Positions 43,288 through 52,831 are shown, numbered from the stretch's first letter. The stretch is DNA of 64,000 nt from JALYGY01 sp963800975 (GCA_963800975.1 CAWDDB010000008.1:1178001-1242000), one strand, 5' to 3'. Notes: generated by a model not told the origin, from the letters alone. A program made the numbers and translations.

Positions 43288-44087
43288 TTCGGGTTAGGGT
43301 CCGGGAGAACGCCCGCCGGCATCGAGAGCTTTCTGGAGAGCGCAGGTCCGAGCGTGACCACCAGGATGAGAGCCGCCAAAGCGTAGACGGCGGCCAGCAA
43401 CCAGTACTCGCGGGCGGGATCCAACCCGACGAGGAGAAGTCCCTGGGAGAGGTTGATGGAACCGTGGAACAGGGTAGCGATCAGAACGCTGCCCCGCGTG
43501 TGGACGAAGATCCAGGTGAACAGGACCGAATATGCCACGGTCAGGAGCACGAAAGCCAGGATCGGCAGCCCGTACTGAGGCGCTCCTGGAACAAGGAACG
43601 TCGGCAGATGCCACGCGCCCCACAGCGGGCCCAGGATCAGGCTCGCGGCCAGGGCGGATCTCCCGGCGAGCAGCCGTGGTAGGGCGTAGCCACGCCAGCC
43701 CAGCTCTTCGCCGACGACCAGCACGAAGAGAACCGGCTCCAGTAACGTAAACGTACCCAGCCGGAGCTGCGTCGGCGCGCCGAGCAGGAGGTGCGCGCCC
43801 GCGGCCGTCAGCGCTAGGAGTACCGGAAGTCCCAGGACGATCACGTACCAGAGCACCCCGACACGCCACCTCACGACCCTGCCCAGCAAGTCTTTCAGGC
43901 CGGGCTTGCCGTCCGCAACGACGGTAACCACGATCGCCGCGAGCGCTGGTCCGAAGAGACCAGGTAGCCCCAGCAACGGCGACACCGCGACGAGCGGGAT
44001 CACCGGCCACGTCAGAGCGTAAGCCAGGACGAAAAACACGACCAGCTGGTGACGCTTGACAAACCTCGAGGCGGCACCCACGGTCAT
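43269..44087 (-). CDS. CPBP-family intramembrane metalloprotease
   Basis: This 272-residue membrane protein has about eight helices. The CPBP/CAAX motifs are intact: VVGEELGWRGYALPRLL (EExxxR) near residue 125, GAWHLPTF (H ligand), and LFHGSINLSQG in the third motif. The family cleaves prenylated proteins or peptides, and in bacteria many members work in immunity to peptide bacteriocins. The substrate is unknown. It is convergent with beta-helix gene 6. Confidence 0.9.
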   Translation of the reverse strand: MTVGAASRFVKRHQLVVFFVLAYALTWPVIPLVAVSPLLGLPGLFGPALAAIVVTVVADGKPGLKDLLGRVVRWRVGVLWYVIVLGLPVLLALTAAGAHLLLGAPTQLRLGTFTLLEPVLFVLVVGEELGWRGYALPRLLAGRSALAASLILGPLWGAWHLPTFLVPGAPQYGLPILAFVLLTVAYSVLFTWIFVHTRGSVLIATLFHGSINLSQGLLLVGLDPAREYWLLAAVYALAALILVVTLGPALSRKLSMPAGVLPDPNPNARRSA

Positions 44088-44141
44088 CTTCCCATACGGG
44101 TCAGCGTGCTATTGCGGAACCTGCGCAACTTTTCGACCGGC

Positions 44142-44753
44142 CTAACCGTCAGGCTGGCTCGCCCGGCGCCGAGGCTGGGCCGAAGAGCCCTTGCGCATCC
44201 TGCGCACCACGTAGAGGATCACCACGTCGCAGATAGCAAGGCCCACGATGGCCGAAGGCAGCAACGTCAGCCCGCCCGCCCGGTCCCCGAAATAGAAACT
44301 CCACACGATCTTGACCAGCACCATGGCGTTGATCACGGCCAGCCCCCAGACGAGCGACCGCCTCCAGAACGCGACCGCGAGCGCCGCAAAACTTATGGGC
44401 ACGAGCAAGGAGAGCAGCACCTTCCAGATCGTCCAATTGCTCGTGAGATACTCTCTCTCGACGGCCAGGAACTCGGCGGCCCCGGGGTCGACACGCGCGG
44501 GCGCGGGGAACCAGAACATGCTGGTGGCCAGCGCCACGACGGTGAGTGTGATGCCCCAGAGGCTCCGCCTGTAGGCGAAGTAGCAGAACGGCAGGATGAA
44601 CAGCCCCCTGATGTACCAGCTGAGCTCGTTGTGGTGACGCGCCCACGCCCACGCGGCGAAATCGTCGAGGTTCCCCGTGGCAGCCACGACACCCAGGGCG
44701 AGAAGGACAAGCAAGATCGTCCCTATCGAAAGCATCACGTCCGTTCGCTTCAC
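44142..44753 (-). CDS. Integral membrane protein of unknown function
   Basis: This 203-residue protein with five or six helices starts at GTG 44753 (VKRTDVMLSIGTILLVLLAL), with GGAGG six bases before it. It contains WYIRGLFILPFCYFAYRRSL and AINAMVLVKIVWSFYFGD-like segments and a basic C-terminal tail. It lies between two CPBP-type genes in the same direction. No family is recognised. Confidence 0.7.
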   Translation of the reverse strand: MKRTDVMLSIGTILLVLLALGVVAATGNLDDFAAWAWARHHNELSWYIRGLFILPFCYFAYRRSLWGITLTVVALATSMFWFPAPARVDPGAAEFLAVEREYLTSNWTIWKVLLSLLVPISFAALAVAFWRRSLVWGLAVINAMVLVKIVWSFYFGDRAGGLTLLPSAIVGLAICDVVILYVVRRMRKGSSAQPRRRASQPDG

Positions 44754-44833
44754 TGTTCTCCTCCTTTCAGCGGGAGGAGCCGAGACAGGAAGCGCCCGGC
44801 TCACTCGCTGCGAGCTTCGCGGGTCCTCTAACA

Positions 44834-45643
44834 CTAGGCGGATGGCTGCGGTGTCACCCCTCCTGGTGGTATCGACGGCTCCGTCGTAGCCGGCGCGGGC
44901 GCAGGGCCGCGCCAGGCCTTCCAGTCGAAGACGACCAGCCCGATCGCAACCGCGCACCACACGCCCATAACGATCCAGCCGAGCTCGTACTGGATGCTTC
45001 CTTCCACGGAGTGTGACACTACGAGCAGGAGAATGCTGCCCGCCGTGTGATTGAAGAGCCACGCGTACCAGAACGTCACCGCCATCGTCGTCACGAGGCC
45101 GGCCACGAGGACGGACGGCCGCAAGCCGCCCTCTTCCAGGAAGAAGGTGGGCAGGTGCCAGCCCGCCACGAGCGGCGCCAGGATCATGGTGGCCAGAAGC
45201 GGCGAGTAGCCAGCTCCCTGCAGCCCCGGCAGAGCAACCCCGTTCCAGCCCGGATGCTCGCCCAGCGGCCCATCCGCCGGGTTGACCAGTCGCACCGCGA
45301 ATACCATGAGGAACGTGGTCAAGGAGGTGAACGTCAGCGACGGGAGGCCTGCCCCGGCCGCGACGTTGATCCCCGCGACTGCCAGGTGGACCGCGAGCGG
45401 CAAGCCCAAGGCCGCCGCGTACCAGTACCACCTCACGCGCCAGCGGATCATCCGGGAGCCAAGCTCTCGCAGCCCCGAGAGGCCCTGGGTGAGGGGGATC
45501 ACGATGAGGGCGGCGATGAGCGGCCCGGACGGCAGGAATCTAACACTCTCGATCGGCAAGAACCCCCACGAGATCGCGTAGGTCAAGATGAAGAACGTGA
45601 TGAGCGGGTGTCGCTTCACCACGCTAGTGAGGCTGGACATCAT
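44834..45643 (-). CDS. CPBP-like membrane protein with degenerate active site
   Basis: This 269-residue protein has the CPBP architecture and is related to the gene at 43269. Motif 1, normally EEPGWRG, reads EHPGWNG: the second Glu is His and the Arg is Asn. The GWHLPTFF motif is kept and the third motif is VVSHSVEG. It is probably not an active protease; it may be a binding or regulatory paralogue. GGAGG stands seven bases before the first of two adjacent ATGs, and the gene overlaps the stop of the NTF2-like gene. Confidence 0.85.
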   Translation of the reverse strand: MMSSLTSVVKRHPLITFFILTYAISWGFLPIESVRFLPSGPLIAALIVIPLTQGLSGLRELGSRMIRWRVRWYWYAAALGLPLAVHLAVAGINVAAGAGLPSLTFTSLTTFLMVFAVRLVNPADGPLGEHPGWNGVALPGLQGAGYSPLLATMILAPLVAGWHLPTFFLEEGGLRPSVLVAGLVTTMAVTFWYAWLFNHTAGSILLLVVSHSVEGSIQYELGWIVMGVWCAVAIGLVVFDWKAWRGPAPAPATTEPSIPPGGVTPQPSA

Positions 45644-46146
45644 CCGAGATCCTCCTTCCTGGTTGCCTGATCCGAGTGGCGAAGCTGGTCTAGCGGAGGA
45701 GCGTCCGCCTTTGCGTGGGTTGCTGCTTGCGGTATTCGGGGATGTGTAATCCGGTCGCTCTCCACCTCGCTACCCGCCCGCGCGTTCCTTTCCACCAAGT
45801 CCACCTGGCGGAAGATCTTGCCTCCGCGCACCTCCAGCGTCGTCCGGACCTGCACCCTGACGCCGTCCAGGTACTCGCATACTTCCCGGAACGTCACCCG
45901 CTCTACATCAACGGTCTCTCCCTCGATGCGGTGCGAGGTCTCCTGGTCGAAGACGGCCCGCAGGTGCTTCGCTATCTCCACCTTTCCGCGAAGCTCGAAG
46001 GCCGAGCTTTGAGGATCGCTGGCGTTGACTATCGTAAGCTCGGCCTCCTCGGCGTAGAAGCCGAGGACGAGATCCGGTTCGCACCCCTCGATGCCAAGGC
46101 GCAGTGCCTCGAAGTCCAGCCGTTCGTCGGCCTCTCGCTGCGTCAT
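45640..46146 (-). CDS. SnoaL/NTF2-like fold protein
   Basis: This 168-residue protein begins MTQREADERLDFEALRLGIE and has an NTF2-like alpha+beta core (FYAEEAELTIVN, FELRGKVEIAKHLRAVFDQ, VQVRTTLEVRGGKIFRQVDL). SnoaL-like members bind small polyketide or steroid-like ligands or act as isomerases or cyclases. The last 40 residues are a polar tail. CGAGG lies before the ATG, and the stop TGA overlaps the next start. It is translationally linked with the degenerate CPBP protein. Confidence 0.7.
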   Translation of the reverse strand: MTQREADERLDFEALRLGIEGCEPDLVLGFYAEEAELTIVNASDPQSSAFELRGKVEIAKHLRAVFDQETSHRIEGETVDVERVTFREVCEYLDGVRVQVRTTLEVRGGKIFRQVDLVERNARAGSEVESDRITHPRIPQAATHAKADAPPLDQLRHSDQATRKEDLG

Positions 46147-46225
46147 ATCCGTACCTCGTTTCGCCTGGTTCTTTGGTAGGGCCTTGCTCCGCCGATGAAA
46201 TCCTATGGCGCGGGAAACGGGAGCA

Positions 46226-46870
46226 TTACGAACCCATTTCGGGTCGCCTCTTCCCGGATTCGAGGAGGAGCCAGGCCAACGGCAGGATATACAGCAACTT
46301 GAATTCGGGCGTTTCCGAGAGTGCATCTGTGCCGGTGTAAAGCAGGCTGTAATAGCCGTACACCTCTACGCATACTACTATCGCCATCACAACAAAACCC
46401 AGGATCCTCGTCCTGCCCCGGCTCGCAGTTAGCAACAGCGCAACAAGCCAGAGAATGAACAGGCTGAGCAACGATCTCTCCGGCCAGTTTCCCAGCACCT
46501 GATAGGCGAAATAGGTCAACGAATCGTTCTGTATCAGCTGGGTCACCCCTTGCGCCAAGAAGATGGCAGCCAGACCTCCCGCAGATATACCTCCGATCCA
46601 GGCTACCCATCTCGGCGTCTCGAAGTCGAAGGCGGATAACGAAACGAGCACGGAACCCACCGCCAGCGCGAAATGGACCGCCAATTCCGACCCGCTGCCG
46701 AACAACGCCTGGGTCAAAACCGCTATAGGAAGCGCCAAGAGGAGGACGATGGCCCCTAGAAGACCTCGTATTGACCGTACCCTCGAGCCTCCCGACGCCT
46801 CGGGTCGCGCCGCGATTTCCGGCGACATTCCCACTCCTCCTGGCTCGAGATCTCGGGGATGGTCCGTCAT
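46226..46870 (-). CDS. Membrane protein of unknown function, about six helices
   Basis: This 214-residue protein starts MTDHPRDLEPGGVGMSPEIA; GGAGG is eight bases upstream, better than the ATG three codons earlier. Helices begin near residue 35 (LGAIVLLLALPIAVLTQALF). The residues are typical of multi-pass proteins with no charged active site visible. The family is not recognised. It lies upstream of the NTF2-like gene on the same strand with an 80-base gap. Confidence 0.65.
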   Translation of the reverse strand: MTDHPRDLEPGGVGMSPEIAARPEASGGSRVRSIRGLLGAIVLLLALPIAVLTQALFGSGSELAVHFALAVGSVLVSLSAFDFETPRWVAWIGGISAGGLAAIFLAQGVTQLIQNDSLTYFAYQVLGNWPERSLLSLFILWLVALLLTASRGRTRILGFVVMAIVVCVEVYGYYSLLYTGTDALSETPEFKLLYILPLAWLLLESGKRRPEMGS

Positions 46871-47043
46871 GTCGAGCACCTCCTCTCTACTACGCTTTCG
46901 GATGAGATTGGCCCATTCGATAAGACCCTATGGGACCGAGAGCGGCAGCACACTGTCAGAAGTACCTGTCTGGGTACCGGGTTTTCGAAGTCCGAGGGTG
47001 ATTGCCCCGGCAGGGAAACCAGGCGACGAGGAAACGATCGACG

Positions 47044-49434
47044 TCAGTGGAGGCCGTGTTCGACAGCGAAGCGGGTCGCCTCGGTTCGCGAGCTGAACCC
47101 CAGCTTGCGGTAGATCGAACCTAGATGCCAGTTGACGGTGCGGGGGCTGATAAAGAGCTTTGCGGCGGCCTCGGCGTTGGTCATCCCCCTGGCGACCAGG
47201 CGCAGGACCTCAGCCTCGCGGGCGCTGAGGCCGGCGGGGTAAGCTTTGGAAACGGCGGCCTCCGGAATTGCCGGACGATCCCGCGCGTACTCGATGGCCT
47301 GCTCTAGCGTCATCTTCCGCCCTTCCGCCCACGCGGCTTCGAAAGCTCCCTCGTCAAGTTTCGAGCGCGCGGCGGCTACCCGACTCAGATGGAGCGAGCG
47401 GTCGGGTACGTAGGTGTACACGGCGGCTTCGAACTTCTCGAGCATCGCCTCTTCGGCGCCCCACAGGCGCGCTGCACGCGCAATCTTGTCCTCTTCCGCG
47501 GCCACGGACGCAAGCCCCTCCAGGCAGTGGGCGACATCGGCCTCGTTGCCCAGCTCGGCCGAGAGGGTCAGCCCCTCGGCGAACAGACTCCTCGCGCGCC
47601 CGTGGTCGCGCTCGGCCTGCGCCAGGGTCGCCAGGGTATAAAGCGCCGCGCAGATGGATTGCCTCTCACCAACCTCTCGGGACAGCGCCAACCCTCGCTC
47701 CGCCACGCGCTTTGCGTGACTGTGGTCTCCCCGACCGCGCCACGCCACCGCCAGGAAGCAAAGCTCGATGGCGGCGCCCCATCTCTCCCCCACGTAGAGG
47801 AAGAGATCCACAGACTCCTGAACCAGGGAAATCGCCTGCTCGTGCATCCCCCGGCCGTTGGCCGCAAAGCCGGCGCTGCTCAGCGCATACGCCATTCCTT
47901 CCCTGTCACCCTGTTCCGTGAACAAGCTTAGGCTTTCCTCCGCCAGCGATTCCGCCGAGCGATGATCGCCTTGATAATTCGCCATCGTGCTCTCGACGTA
48001 CAGCGCCTTCGCCCGGAAGGAGGCCGGCGTGGCGACGCTGCCCTTTCCAGACAATGCCTGCTCCATTGAACGCCGTCCCTCGGCGAAGTGAGCGCGAATC
48101 CCCCAGAACAACCAAAGCGCCCAACCGAGCCTCGCGGCCTGCTCCGAATCCCCTCGACGCAAGAACCAGGCCATCGTCGCGCGCAGGTTGTCGTGTTCAA
48201 GCTCCAACCGATCCAGCCACGCTACTTGCCGCTCTGCCTTCAGCTCCGGCTCGGCCTCTTCCGCCAGCGCCAGGTAGTATCCCGCGTGCCGATCCCGGAA
48301 CCGTCCCGTTTCGCCCGACTCGTCGAGCTTCGTCCTCCCGTACTGCCTGACCGTCTCAAGCAGGCGGTAACGTGCTTCGGCGCCCTCTTCCCGCGCAATC
48401 ACCAGCGACTTGTCCACCAGGTGCGAGAGCAGATCCAGGACATTGTCCCCTGCGATATCCTCCCCCGCGCAGACCGACTCCGCGGCCTCCAAGGTGAAAC
48501 CGCCGGCGAAAACAGAAAGCCGCCGGAACAGCGCCCGTTCTCCGTCCGGGAGCAGGTCGTGACTCCAGTCCATCGTTGCGTGAAGGGTGCGGTGCCGAGG
48601 CATCGCCGTCCTGCCTCCGGCTGACAGCAGCCCGAAGCAGTCGTCGAGGCGGGCAGCGATCTGCTCCACCGACAGCACCTTCGCCCGCGCCGCCGCCAAC
48701 TCTATCGCCAGCGGGATGCCGTCCAGGCGGTAGCAGATCTGGGCCAGGGCCGACGCGTTCTGCTCCGTGAGCGTAAGGTTCGGATTGACCGCCGCCGTCC
48801 GTTCCATGAAGAGCCGGGCCGACTCGTACCGCAGCAGGCTCTCGACGGCCGGCAGGCGCCGGAGGTCGGGAAGAGAGAGGGAGGGAACGAGCCAGGCGAC
48901 CTCGCCTGTGATGTCCAAGGCCTCACGGCTGGTAACCAGGACGCACAGCCTGGGACACGAACGCAACAGCGCCTCGGCGAGGGTGGCGCAGGCCCCGATC
49001 AGGTGCTCGCAGTTGTCCAACACCAGCAGCAAGTGCCTGGATCCGAGGTAGTCCGAGAGGCTCTCGGTCGCTGAACGGCCCGGTTGCTCGCGTACGCCCA
49101 GGACGTAGGCCGCGGCCTGGGGTACGAGAGAAGGGTCCGCCAGCGATGCCAGCTCCACCAGCCACACGCCGTCTTCGAACTCTTCCGCCAGCTCGCCCGC
49201 CGCCGCCAGGGCCAACCTCGTCTTGCCGCAGCCGCCCGAGCCGGTGAGCGTAACCAGGCGGGCGTCCTCCAGCAACCGCTTAACCTCGGCCAACTCCTTC
49301 TCTCTACCGACGAAGCTGGAGAGCTGGAGGGGCAGGTTGTTGGGCGTGGTCGTATCCCCATAGCCACCAGTGACGATGACGTGCAGATCGGGTTCTTCTC
49401 CAGCCTCCCGGGTCTGCGGCGTCGTATCGGACAT
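47044..49434 (-). CDS. NB-ARC/TPR LuxR-family regulator
   Basis: This 796-residue regulator lacks the N-terminal SARP domain of the one at 28412 but matches the rest of it. It has an NB-ARC core with GSGGCGKTRLALAAAGEL and LLLVLDNCEHLIG (residues 45-350), TPR-like repeats (380-680), the shared region PDRSLHLSRVAAARSKLDEG, and a LuxR HTH at the C-terminus (LSAREAEVLRLVARGMTNAE, RTVNWHLGSIYRKLGF). It faces the secreted-protein array from the opposite side, and its targets are unknown. GGGAGC lies before ATG 49434. Confidence 0.9.
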   Translation of the reverse strand: MSDTTPQTREAGEEPDLHVIVTGGYGDTTTPNNLPLQLSSFVGREKELAEVKRLLEDARLVTLTGSGGCGKTRLALAAAGELAEEFEDGVWLVELASLADPSLVPQAAAYVLGVREQPGRSATESLSDYLGSRHLLLVLDNCEHLIGACATLAEALLRSCPRLCVLVTSREALDITGEVAWLVPSLSLPDLRRLPAVESLLRYESARLFMERTAAVNPNLTLTEQNASALAQICYRLDGIPLAIELAAARAKVLSVEQIAARLDDCFGLLSAGGRTAMPRHRTLHATMDWSHDLLPDGERALFRRLSVFAGGFTLEAAESVCAGEDIAGDNVLDLLSHLVDKSLVIAREEGAEARYRLLETVRQYGRTKLDESGETGRFRDRHAGYYLALAEEAEPELKAERQVAWLDRLELEHDNLRATMAWFLRRGDSEQAARLGWALWLFWGIRAHFAEGRRSMEQALSGKGSVATPASFRAKALYVESTMANYQGDHRSAESLAEESLSLFTEQGDREGMAYALSSAGFAANGRGMHEQAISLVQESVDLFLYVGERWGAAIELCFLAVAWRGRGDHSHAKRVAERGLALSREVGERQSICAALYTLATLAQAERDHGRARSLFAEGLTLSAELGNEADVAHCLEGLASVAAEEDKIARAARLWGAEEAMLEKFEAAVYTYVPDRSLHLSRVAAARSKLDEGAFEAAWAEGRKMTLEQAIEYARDRPAIPEAAVSKAYPAGLSAREAEVLRLVARGMTNAEAAAKLFISPRTVNWHLGSIYRKLGFSSRTEATRFAVEHGLH

Positions 49435-49560
49435 CAGATGTTGCTCCCAATGTATCTAGTGGTTCGAGAATTGTAGTCGCTGATAGGCCAAACCTGAAGA
49501 CCCGACTACTCGACCCGGATCTCTCAACACGCAGACCACGCGAGTTACATTGCGCGCCTT

Positions 49561-49566
49561 TATACT
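49561..49566 (+). promoter_or_regulatory. -10 box of a leaderless-looking promoter
   Basis: TATACT lies seven bases before ATG 49574, so the expected transcription start coincides with the start codon. No ribosome site is present upstream of the ATG. A clear -35 box was not found. Confidence 0.45.
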
Positions 49567-49573
49567 GCGGCGA

Positions 49574-49975
49574 ATGGGAGACAGCGAGAACGTCGCCGCG
49601 GACCGGATTCTGCTCGAGGGCATGGTCTTTCACGGCCGCCACGGCGCGCTTCCTGCCGAGCGAGAGCTCGGCCAGCCTTTCGTTGTCGACGTGGAGATGC
49701 GGCTCGACCTGCGGCCGGCGGGCCTCTCGGACGACCTCTCGCAGACAGTGGACTACGGCGAAGTACACCGGCGGGCGAAGGAGATCGTCGAGGGCCCGCC
49801 CGTAAACCTGATCGAGACGGTCGCAGAGAAGATAGCCGCGGCGGTGCTAGAGGATCACCCGCGCGTGCAGGCCGTCAGGGTGAGGGTCGCCAAGCCCCAT
49901 GTCAGGCTTGGCGACACCGTCCTCGCGGGCTCGGCGGTCGAGGTCTTTCGCCGCCGCGAGGTCGACCCGGCCTGA
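49574..49975 (+). CDS. folB: Dihydroneopterin aldolase
   Basis: This 133-residue enzyme cleaves 7,8-dihydroneopterin to 6-hydroxymethyl-dihydropterin and glycolaldehyde in folate synthesis. It shows RILLEGMVFHGRHGALPAER, the catalytic-lobe DVEMRLDL, VDYGEVHRRAKEIVEG, and NLIETVAEKIAAAVL, then VRVRVAKPHVRLGDTVLAGS. The length matches the family. It probably starts leaderless at ATG 49574. No other folate gene lies nearby. Confidence 0.93.
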   Translation: MGDSENVAADRILLEGMVFHGRHGALPAERELGQPFVVDVEMRLDLRPAGLSDDLSQTVDYGEVHRRAKEIVEGPPVNLIETVAEKIAAAVLEDHPRVQAVRVRVAKPHVRLGDTVLAGSAVEVFRRREVDPA

Positions 49976-50054
49976 GGCCTGGCTCGGCCAAGGAACCACC
50001 CGCGGCGCACCGCGCGTATAAGATTAGGGTGGCTCACGGCCTCCTGCTAGTTCT

Positions 50055-51050
50055 TTGGACCTAGCACAAATGGTTCGTTTGTACGATGAGCCGGCCGGTA
50101 GCGGTCGTACATACTGTCCAGGACAGCAAGTGCGAGAAGGACGCGCAGCGTTGGATAACGTCTCCCAGCTGACCACGACGAGCCCGGCGAGCAAGCAGCG
50201 GGCGGAACGCCCGGCGCAAGTCGACGCTCTCGCGCGGATGTTCGTGGATGATCTGCTGGAGGCCTTCGGTCTAGAGAGCGGGATACGCCTCCTGGAGCTG
50301 CTGGCCCGGATCCCGGCCGATCGTCTCGCCCGCCAGGTCGCAACCTACGACGAGGTCGTCGGCAGGTCGGGGCTCGCGGCAGGCGGCGTCTGGGCGCTCA
50401 AGCGGATGGCCCGTCACGCCAAGGTAGACGGCAGCGGGAAAGTGCCGGCGGAGGGACCGCTGCTTCTGGCCGCCAACCACCCAGGACTGGCCGATGCCCT
50501 CGCCCTCTTCGCCGCCGTGCCGAGGGGCGACCTGCGGGTGGTGGCCGCCGAGAGGCCATTTCTCGACGCGCTCCCTAACACCTCGCGGTACCTGATCGCC
50601 GTCTCCGAGCAATCCTCGAGCCGGCTTGGCGCCATCCGGACCGCCGCCCGTCACCTGAAGCGCGGCGGGGCCGTCCTGATCTTCCCCGGAGGTGAGATCG
50701 AGCCGGATCCGGCGGTGCTCCCCGGGGCCGAGAAAGCACTCGAACGCTGGTCCGAGAGCCTCGACCTCTTCGCGCGGCTCGTGCCGGAGCTCACGGTCGT
50801 CCCGGCCACCGTTAGCGGCGTTCTCTCCCCCGCCGCCCTTCGCAACCCCCTGACCTATATCCGGCGCCCCGGGCGCGACCGCGAGTGGCTGGCGGCCACC
50901 CTGCAGATGCTGACACCCGCGCTGCGCAACGTGACGACGAAGGTTATCTTCGGAGAGCCGGTGCGCGCAGCGGACGTCCCCGAAGGGACCGCCAGGGAGG
51001 CAGTGGTGGACGAGATGCGGCGCCTGATCTCACGGTGCGCGGAAAGGTAA
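50055..51050 (+). CDS. PlsC-type lysophospholipid acyltransferase
   Basis: This 331-residue frame has the acyltransferase motif ANHPGLADALAL (the N-H-x4-D form of HX4D) near residue 136, AERPFLDAL, FPGGEIEPDP, and VVPATVSGVLSPAA. It should transfer acyl groups to a glycerolipid or similar acceptor at the membrane. The first 60 residues are polar and less conserved, so the real start may be a later GTG/ATG (for example at 50130 or 50238). Its end overlaps the start of the MFS gene. Confidence 0.8.
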   Translation: MDLAQMVRLYDEPAGSGRTYCPGQQVREGRAALDNVSQLTTTSPASKQRAERPAQVDALARMFVDDLLEAFGLESGIRLLELLARIPADRLARQVATYDEVVGRSGLAAGGVWALKRMARHAKVDGSGKVPAEGPLLLAANHPGLADALALFAAVPRGDLRVVAAERPFLDALPNTSRYLIAVSEQSSSRLGAIRTAARHLKRGGAVLIFPGGEIEPDPAVLPGAEKALERWSESLDLFARLVPELTVVPATVSGVLSPAALRNPLTYIRRPGRDREWLAATLQMLTPALRNVTTKVIFGEPVRAADVPEGTAREAVVDEMRRLISRCAER

Positions 51051-52267
51051 CATCCGGCGGCAAGCTATCCTTACCGCCGCTGGCGTTCATCTTCGTCACG
51101 GTCTTCGTGGACATGGTCGGCTACGGGCTCGTCATACCGCTTCTCCCTTTCTACGCACGCGAGTACGCCACGGGCGCCGCCCTGATCGGCCTGCTTGGCT
51201 CTGCCTACGCCGCGGCCCAGTTCGTGGGCGGGCCGTTTCTGGGTGGCCTCTCCGACCGCGTTGGGCGTCGTCCTATCCTCATTTCCTGCCTCCTTGGTGC
51301 CTGTTTCGCTTACCTCCTGCTCGGGATGGCGCAGACGCTCTCCCTGCTCTTCGCGGCCGTGCTGTTGGCCGGCGCTGCCGGCGGCACCCAGGCAACCGCT
51401 CAGGCCTACATAGCGGATCTCACGCCCTCCGACGACCGGGCCAGGGGACTCGGCCTGATCGGGGCCGCCTTCGGCCTCGGGCTTATGGCAGGCCCGGCAC
51501 TTGGCGGCTTCCTGAGCCTCTACTCGCTACACGCCCCCGCCTTCGCCGCCGCGGCGTTGGCCCTTGCCAACGCCGCGTTCGGCTTCTTCGTCCTCCCGGA
51601 GTCGCTGCCCGCCAGGCTCCGGGCGTCGACGCCGCTGAAGCGCCTCAACCCCCTCTCGCAACTCCGCGGGGTGCTCGGGATGAGCAGCATCCGGTGGTTC
51701 CTGCTCGCGACTCTTTTGCTGAACCTGGCCTTCGCCGGGCTGCTGACCAACTTCCCACTCTTCTCCAGCACGCGCTTCGGATGGGGCGCCTCCACCAACG
51801 CCTTCTTCTTCGCGTTCGTCGGCGCCTGCGCCGTGCTGACGCAGGGTTTGCTCATCGGACGCCTGCAGCCGCGCCTCGGCGAGGCTCGGCTACTTCTGGG
51901 AGGACTCGCCGTGATGGCGGCCGGTCTGGGACTCGTGGCCGTGGTCCCCTACGGGTTCTTGCTCTACCCCGTCGTGGGAATGCTGGCGGTAGGCATAGGT
52001 CTTGCCATCCCATCGCTCACGGCTCTCGTCTCGCGCCGCGTTTCGAGCAGGGAGCAGGGCAAGGTCATGGGAGGGTTGCAGGCCATCATCAGCCTCACGC
52101 TCGTCGCGGGACCCCCGATCTCCGGCCTGGCCTTCGACCGCCTCGGCGTCCCCGCCCCCTACTGGATAGGCGCCCTGCTCGCGACCCTGGCCCTGCTCTC
52201 GGCGGCGGTAGCCATCCTGCATCGCTACGGACCAGTCCCCGCGCAGCAAGGGCACCACGGGACATAG
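51035..52267 (+). CDS. TetA-like MFS efflux transporter, 12 TM
   Basis: This 410-residue transporter has DHA1/TetA features: FIFVTVFVDMVGYGLVIPLL in helix 1, motif A GGLSDRVGRRPILISC, and motif C GAAFGLGLMAGPALGG in helix 5. It should export tetracycline-like or other drugs with protons. GTG 51035 is the only start before helix 1; it overlaps the acyltransferase stop by 16 bases, so the two genes are an operon. Confidence 0.9.
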   Translation: MRGKVTSGGKLSLPPLAFIFVTVFVDMVGYGLVIPLLPFYAREYATGAALIGLLGSAYAAAQFVGGPFLGGLSDRVGRRPILISCLLGACFAYLLLGMAQTLSLLFAAVLLAGAAGGTQATAQAYIADLTPSDDRARGLGLIGAAFGLGLMAGPALGGFLSLYSLHAPAFAAAALALANAAFGFFVLPESLPARLRASTPLKRLNPLSQLRGVLGMSSIRWFLLATLLLNLAFAGLLTNFPLFSSTRFGWGASTNAFFFAFVGACAVLTQGLLIGRLQPRLGEARLLLGGLAVMAAGLGLVAVVPYGFLLYPVVGMLAVGIGLAIPSLTALVSRRVSSREQGKVMGGLQAIISLTLVAGPPISGLAFDRLGVPAPYWIGALLATLALLSAAVAILHRYGPVPAQQGHHGT

Positions 52268-52489
52268 CCGAGACGTAGCCACGCCCCGGCTATGATCCCC
52301 CTTATCTCGCCGCCGTCAGCCGGCCAGCGCCCGCCCGCTTACGGTGACGATCTGGGAGGTCATCCCGCTGGACACCTCGGAGGCCAGGAACGCGACGGTG
52401 GCCGCGGGCGCGACGGAGACACCGGACGGCTACCGCGAGGATCGTTTACGATCTGTTTGAAAGCCACGAGTGGAGGTGGGTAGATCCGC

Positions 52490-52831
52490 ATGAACGCTTC
52501 GCGCGAATCCTCCGGCATCGCGGTGCGGGCCGGCATCGCGGTTCTCACGCTCGCGACGGCCCTCATCCACCTCCAGCTCAACTTCCCCGACCCGGTGTTC
52601 ATCCTCAACGGGCTAGGGTACCTGGGGCTACTGGCCGCGCTCGTGGTACCTGTCCCTCGGCTCGAGCGTTACCGCAACCAGGTGCGGTTGGCCCTCGTCG
52701 GGTACACGGCGCTCACGATCTTCCTCTGGATCCTCTTCGGCGCGCGTACCCCGATCGGGTACGCCGACAAGGTGATCGAGCTGGCCCTGATCGCGCTGCT
52801 GCTCGTCGAGGCAAGCCGTTCACGCCGGTAG
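52490..52831 (+). CDS. Small four-helix membrane protein
   Basis: This 113-residue protein begins MNASRESSGIAVRAGIAVLT. Four hydrophobic helices are visible, and the third is followed by FGARTPIGYADKVIELALIA. GGAGG lies 13 bases before the ATG. It has no recognised family. A strong hairpin follows its stop. Confidence 0.7.
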   Translation: MNASRESSGIAVRAGIAVLTLATALIHLQLNFPDPVFILNGLGYLGLLAALVVPVPRLERYRNQVRLALVGYTALTIFLWILFGARTPIGYADKVIELALIALLLVEASRSRR

